DNA of 34,485 bases from assembly GCA_017475035.1 (NCBI GenBank), contig JAFVGK010000173.1, positions 1-34,485 on the forward strand, in the 5' to 3' direction. The translations under genes were made by a program, and so were the position numbers. Below the pieces are notes generated by a model. It made no database searches. It worked only from the letters and a program-made list of their open reading frames with translations, and was not told where the DNA came from. Every line of letters begins with the position of its first letter. Positions within the stretch are counted from its first letter, which is position 1. Of this stretch, positions 31,432 to 34,485 are shown one piece after another. Source of the DNA: Blautia sp. (lineage in GTDB: Bacteria > Bacillota > Clostridia > Lachnospirales > Lachnospiraceae).

Positions 31432-32439
31432 ATGATAGACGAATCACCGACACCAGGTTTTACCTTTGGGATGCGTATGGGCTCTGTCAGGGAAGAACAT
31501 GGACTGACAATGAGCGAGATGGCAAAATCAGTAGGAGTGTCTCCTTCTACATGGAAAAACTATGAGAATGATATTACCTTTCCGGGTCAGCAGACCATAG
31601 CGAATTTCTGCTCTATTTATCACGTCAATGAGGAATGGCTGAACACAAACTGTGGCTGGATTTATGAAGATGGATATACACCCGGTGATCCGCTTGGAGA
31701 GCCTGTGGATTATAAGAAAAGGATAATGGATCAGGCTCGAGATCTTGAAAAGCAATACTGGATTGCGGTTATGGGACAGGATAATTACGACAAATTAATG
31801 GAGGAACAACAACACATGACAAAAGAAGAACTTATCCGGATCAGGGAATCTCTCAACCTTACCAAGGCACAGCTCGCAGAAAAACTCAGCATTAAACCTA
31901 CGCTTTTAGGCCGATACGAGAGCGGAAGCTGCAAGATACCAGAGAATATTGTTCAGGCACTTCAGACACTTACGGCACCTCCTGCAGAGGAAGAAGATCT
32001 TCCAACCTTTATTGCAAATGTCCGTTCCTCTCTGTCCCTTTCCAAAGCTGCCTTTGCGAAATTGATAGGGGTCAGCGCAAGTGCTGCGGGGAACTATGAA
32101 TCTGGGAAGAACAAACCCAAGGATGAGATTTTAAAGAAAATCAAGGAATTGGCTAAGAATGAAGAATCTGCGGAGAAAGTGATGCCTTTCCCGGCTGAGA
32201 AGACGGGAGAAGCAGCTCCGGTTGAGGAAAAGAAAGAAAAAGCATCCCCACGTAAGAAAACTACGAGTAAAAAATCAGGGGCAGCCATTATTATCCAGTC
32301 CAAGATGGGAGGCTCCATTACACCAGAGGAAATCCTTTCCAGAGTACCGGCGGATACTGAAACCATCTACATCAAACCGGAGGAGAATGCCGCATATTGG
32401 GTGAAAGGGAATGAATCCGGTTCCGTAGAATTATGGTAG
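31432..32439 (+). CDS. Triple helix-turn-helix (XRE) protein with C-terminal DUF6465
   Basis: A 335-residue protein from ATG 31432 (AAGAGGA about ten bases upstream). Three XRE-type DNA-binding units are visible: about 15-70 (LTMSEMAKSVGVSPSTWKNY), 130-180 (LTKAQLAEKLSIKPTLLGRY) and 191-240 (LSKAAFAKLIGVSASAAGNY). A charged Lys/Glu linker (250-285) leads to the DUF6465 end (IIIQSKMGGSITPEEIL ... IYIKPEENAAYWVKG). DUF6465 proteins with HTH units are seen in Lachnospiraceae; their function is not known. Residues 1-128 look like a separate short regulator; Met129 (ATG 31816) has GGAGG upstream and could start a shorter form with the common architecture. So either a fusion or dual initiation is possible. 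Confidence 0.82.
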   Translation: MIDESPTPGFTFGMRMGSVREEHGLTMSEMAKSVGVSPSTWKNYENDITFPGQQTIANFCSIYHVNEEWLNTNCGWIYEDGYTPGDPLGEPVDYKKRIMDQARDLEKQYWIAVMGQDNYDKLMEEQQHMTKEELIRIRESLNLTKAQLAEKLSIKPTLLGRYESGSCKIPENIVQALQTLTAPPAEEEDLPTFIANVRSSLSLSKAAFAKLIGVSASAAGNYESGKNKPKDEILKKIKELAKNEESAEKVMPFPAEKTGEAAPVEEKKEKASPRKKTTSKKSGAAIIIQSKMGGSITPEEILSRVPADTETIYIKPEENAAYWVKGNESGSVELW

Positions 32440-32449
32440 GCAGTAATAT

Positions 32450-32562
32450 GAGGGTCAAGTGAGAGTCAAGTCATTATCAGGTGCTGTGGATAGTTGTCTG
32501 TCTATGCGTATTTAATAGAAAGCATAGCCTGAAGATCATTTCTGATCGCAGGCAGTGCTTTC
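32450..32562 (+). other. Short tandem repeat and leader hairpin before the secreted protein
   Basis: GAGGGTCAAGT (32450-32460) and GAGAGTCAAGT (32461-32471) are adjacent 11-base direct repeats with one difference, a pattern seen at activator sites. Further on, GAAAGCA/TGCTTTC, CCTG/CAGG and GATC/GATC nest into one imperfect hairpin (32518-32562). Confidence 0.45.
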
Positions 32563-32610
32563 GGAAGAAAAGAATAGAAAAAACTGATAATAGAAAAGGA
32601 AGAAGAAAAC

Positions 32611-33696
32611 ATGTTTGATAAGATCGTGAAAAAACTGATTGCACCTGCTGTCCTTTCGGCCTCCCTGGTCTTTTCAGGAACCATCGGTACTTTTGTCATG
32701 GCGGAAGAAACGAATCAGGCAGACGCACAAGACGCTGAAGTTATTTCCTGTGAGGCCTTTACTCTTACCATCCCAAAAGAGATTGCAGATATCAGCGATG
32801 TAGTAACAACAGATAACGGGATCAGCTTTTATGAAAAACTCTCTAAAGAGAGATATGGCGGATTCGTATGCAGAGTATCAACCTATCAAAATGAGAAGGA
32901 TTACGCCTTCATTCCCAATTTCCGCCGTGGCGGTGAAATTGAGCTGGCTGACGGATCCAGACTGGATGTAGTCATAGAGTATCCCAGTGATGTTCAGTTC
33001 GATATAGAGAATGAGGAAAGCATAAAAAATCAGCGTCTGATATCCCAGGCCTTTGTAGATCAGATTCTCCCCACCCTGGCATCGGAGAATGGTACCTATA
33101 TTCCTCAGAATGAAGTGGATCATACAGAGATCTATAATGAGACGCTGAAAAAGCTGTGTTCTGATCTGAAAGAGAAAAAAGACGCCCAAGGATTGGAGGA
33201 GGATGGCTTCTCCTATATGTACTGCCTGAATTATGATTCAGATGACTGCTTTGGCTATGCCTTTGCAGATCTGACCGGAACCGGATATCCGGCTCTGGTG
33301 ATCATGGACGAAGACGGAAGCGGAATCGTTTATGACATGTTCGTTCAGGTTGACGGAGAAGTCAGACATGTCTTCTCCAGTGCGGAAAGAGACCGCCTGA
33401 CCCTGTGCGGACAGGAGGGCTATGATCCTGCCGTTATCCGTGAGGATGCTTCCGGCGGCGCCGATATCTCAGAAACCAGTTTCTATATTCTGGATCCTGT
33501 GGAAAAGGAACTGCTCCCACAGGTCACCTTCATCTATGACGGAACGGCCGATCAGGAAAGTCCCTGGAGGATCAGATACAGTATAGATGAAGAAGATGAA
33601 CCTGTGACAGAGGAAGAATGGAACGAGAGAATCGAAAATTACGGAATGACCTACATACCAAAGCTGACACCATTGGCTGCTGCAGAGGCAGAGTGA
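32611..33696 (+). CDS. Secreted acidic protein of unknown function
   Basis: A 361-residue protein starting at ATG 32611 after GGAAGAAG. The N-terminus is a signal peptide (KKLIAPAVLSASLVFSGTIG core) with a likely cut near VMA-EE. The mature protein is strongly acidic. I recognise no catalytic motif. Residues about 45-150 (CEAFTLTIPKEIADISDVVT ... YGGFVCRVSTY) resemble the beta-rich lipoprotein-like domain seen in secreted Lachnospiraceae proteins. The middle part has an acidic FADLTGTGYPALVIMDEDGS stretch like FG-GAP/VCBS-type calcium loops. The C-terminus ends AAAEAE without an anchor. The same frame stays open for 55 codons after the TGA stop, which may mean a longer ancestral protein. Confidence 0.75.
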   Translation: MFDKIVKKLIAPAVLSASLVFSGTIGTFVMAEETNQADAQDAEVISCEAFTLTIPKEIADISDVVTTDNGISFYEKLSKERYGGFVCRVSTYQNEKDYAFIPNFRRGGEIELADGSRLDVVIEYPSDVQFDIENEESIKNQRLISQAFVDQILPTLASENGTYIPQNEVDHTEIYNETLKKLCSDLKEKKDAQGLEEDGFSYMYCLNYDSDDCFGYAFADLTGTGYPALVIMDEDGSGIVYDMFVQVDGEVRHVFSSAERDRLTLCGQEGYDPAVIREDASGGADISETSFYILDPVEKELLPQVTFIYDGTADQESPWRIRYSIDEEDEPVTEEEWNERIENYGMTYIPKLTPLAAAEAE

Positions 33697-33864
33697 TGTC
33701 CGGGCGAGACGATCAGAGGCGTGCCCGGCCGGACATGGCCTGTCAGCTATGAGGGTGACAACCAGACTGGGATTTGGGAGAATGTAACGGAACTGAGAAT
33801 GACCGAAGAGTTTATTGGAGCTTATGGTTACTGCTGCGTCCCGTCTCTTGAAATGTATGGCTGA
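33697..33864 (+). pseudogene. In-frame open extension after the secreted-protein stop
   Basis: After TGA 33694-33696 the same frame continues for 55 codons to TGA 33862-33864 with protein-like content (RTWPVSYEGDNQTGIWENVT, then ELRMTEEFIGAYGYCCVPSL). No own start or ribosome site is convincing. It could be the former C-terminus of the secreted protein or debris of another gene. Confidence 0.35.
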
Positions 33865-33893
33865 GTGAATGTGAATTATACGTTTAGAGAGCG

Positions 33894-33946
33894 AAAAGAA
33901 TGGAGCTTTCCTGGCTATGTAAGTCAGGGAGCTCCTTTATTCTTTT
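33894..33946 (+). terminator. Terminator after the secreted-protein gene
   Basis: AAGAAT, GGAGCT and CCTG pair with CAGG, AGCTCC and ATTCTT (33896-33943), followed by TTTC. Confidence 0.8.
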
Positions 33947-34301
33947 CTTCTCCTGAAACGTATAAAAAACCTTCAATATGCAAAGGAGTTGGAAAGTTAC
34001 AATCTTCTGCACTACAGGCTCATTTTAGGGATTGATGCATACTTTTTTTTGTGTATAATAGATATGACAGCATTGACAAAAAGCCTGATTCTACGGATTG
34101 CCTCACAGTAAAGCTGCTTTCTCAGTTCTGCAGCTATTTAAATCCACTCATTTTTGTACAGAAATATTTGTAAAATCAAGTGTTTATCGTGCAAAATGTC
34201 TGTTTCCTCGTGCCTGTGGGCGAGTTAATCCGGAGATATATCTGGTCCAGGAGCGCGAAGTACGATAGGCAACATTATAGTCATCTGAACAGTATATCGG
34301 T
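33947..34301. other. Gene-free region with one promoter candidate
   Basis: No gene is supported. TTGATG (34032-34037) and perfect TATAAT (34054-34059) with a 16-base spacer form a promoter candidate on the + strand, giving a leader of about 270 bases before the short reading frame at 34335. Confidence 0.5.
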
Positions 34302-34425
34302 TTACAATTATCATTGTAAGAAGGAGGAGAGATCATGAGGAAGATTCAAACCTAAAAGTCGGGAAATACTCACTCAAAACATTGGGTATCGCATGTTAGA
34401 GCAGCGAAAAACCCAGATAAAATAA
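34302..34425 (+). pseudogene. Palindrome, ribosome site and broken HTH-regulator start
   Basis: TTACAAT-TATC-ATTGTAA (34302-34319) directly precedes AAGGAGGAG and ATG 34335. That frame stops after six codons (TAA 34353-34355). Shifting by one base at about 34347 gives KPKSREILTQNIGYRMLEQR then KTQIK and stop (34348-34425), which resembles the first helix of an XRE-type regulator. A frameshift and truncation of such a gene is likely; a short leader peptide is the alternative. Confidence 0.4.
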
Positions 34426-34444
34426 GGGTTTCTTACGATTTTAC

Positions 34445-34482
34445 TTGCCAAGCATTTCGAGTTGGTATATAATAATACTAAC
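34445..34482 (+). promoter_or_regulatory. Promoter with overlapping palindrome at the window end
   Basis: TTGCCA (34445-34450) and TATAAT (34468-34473) have a 17-base spacer. GTTGGTAT (34461-34468) and ATACTAAC (34475-34482) form an inverted repeat with one G-T mismatch that covers the -10. A repressible gene probably starts beyond the window. Confidence 0.65.
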
Positions 34483-34485
34483 TCA

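Overview
The window looks like a chromosomal accessory and carbohydrate-scavenging region of a Firmicute, most likely a gut Clostridia of the Lachnospiraceae type. The support is AGGAGG-type ribosome binding sites, TTGACA-17-TATAAT promoters, frequent GTG/TTG starts, a DUF6465-type HTH protein, a DUF2325/flavodoxin/FTR1 iron locus and Big_2 surface proteins. This placement is inference. I recognised no tRNA, rRNA, CRISPR array or intact insertion sequence.

Layout. (1) 1-11,660 is a + strand glycan and peptide or oligosaccharide uptake block: a GH38 alpha-mannosidase, a GH13 alpha-glucosidase-like enzyme, a family-5 solute-binding protein, then an Opp/Dpp-type ABC importer (two permeases, two ATPases) closed by a strong terminator. 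(2) 11,761-12,942 is an MFS transporter. (3) 13,159-15,234 is an eroded iron locus: DUF2325 gene, flavodoxin lacking its N-terminus, an in-frame chimera of an FTR1 N-domain with the C-terminus of an ABC ATPase, and the tail of a YafQ/RelE-type toxin. (4) 15,418-16,512 is a nucleotidyltransferase-fold protein. (5) 16,764-21,475 (- strand) is an AraC regulator followed by a ribose-type sugar ABC importer (binding protein, ATPase, permease), with a divergent zinc-dependent dehydrogenase at 21,827. (6) 23,147-26,035 is a TetR-MFS-CPBP protease operon with two matching operators around its promoter. (7) 26,065-29,987 is a structured repeat block followed by three alpha/beta hydrolases and a nitroreductase. 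(8) 30,173 to the end holds a Big_2 secreted protein, a deformylase remnant, a triple-HTH/DUF6465 protein, a secreted protein of unknown function, and a 3' region with promoters, palindromes and a broken HTH gene.

How the genes may work together. Mannosidase, GH13 enzyme and Opp-type importer are collinear and fit use of imported oligosaccharides or glycopeptides. The AraC/ABC/dehydrogenase group fits uptake and oxidation of a monosaccharide or polyol whose identity the sequence does not give. Both systems have a strong hairpin directly after the binding-protein gene, which would favour excess binding protein.

The most unusual signal is a dispersed leader element. It has four clear copies (321-360 +, 7616-7715 +, 20568-20607 -, 21482-21583 -) and one possible fragment (11534-11553). 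Three copies carry the ribosome binding site of the gene that follows, at a near-constant distance from its start. The two long copies add a hairpin whose pairing is kept although the bases differ. The element links the mannosidase, the Opp-type permease operon and the AraC/sugar-ABC locus. A second theme is gene decay by deletion: at least four truncated or chimeric genes survive between intact operons.
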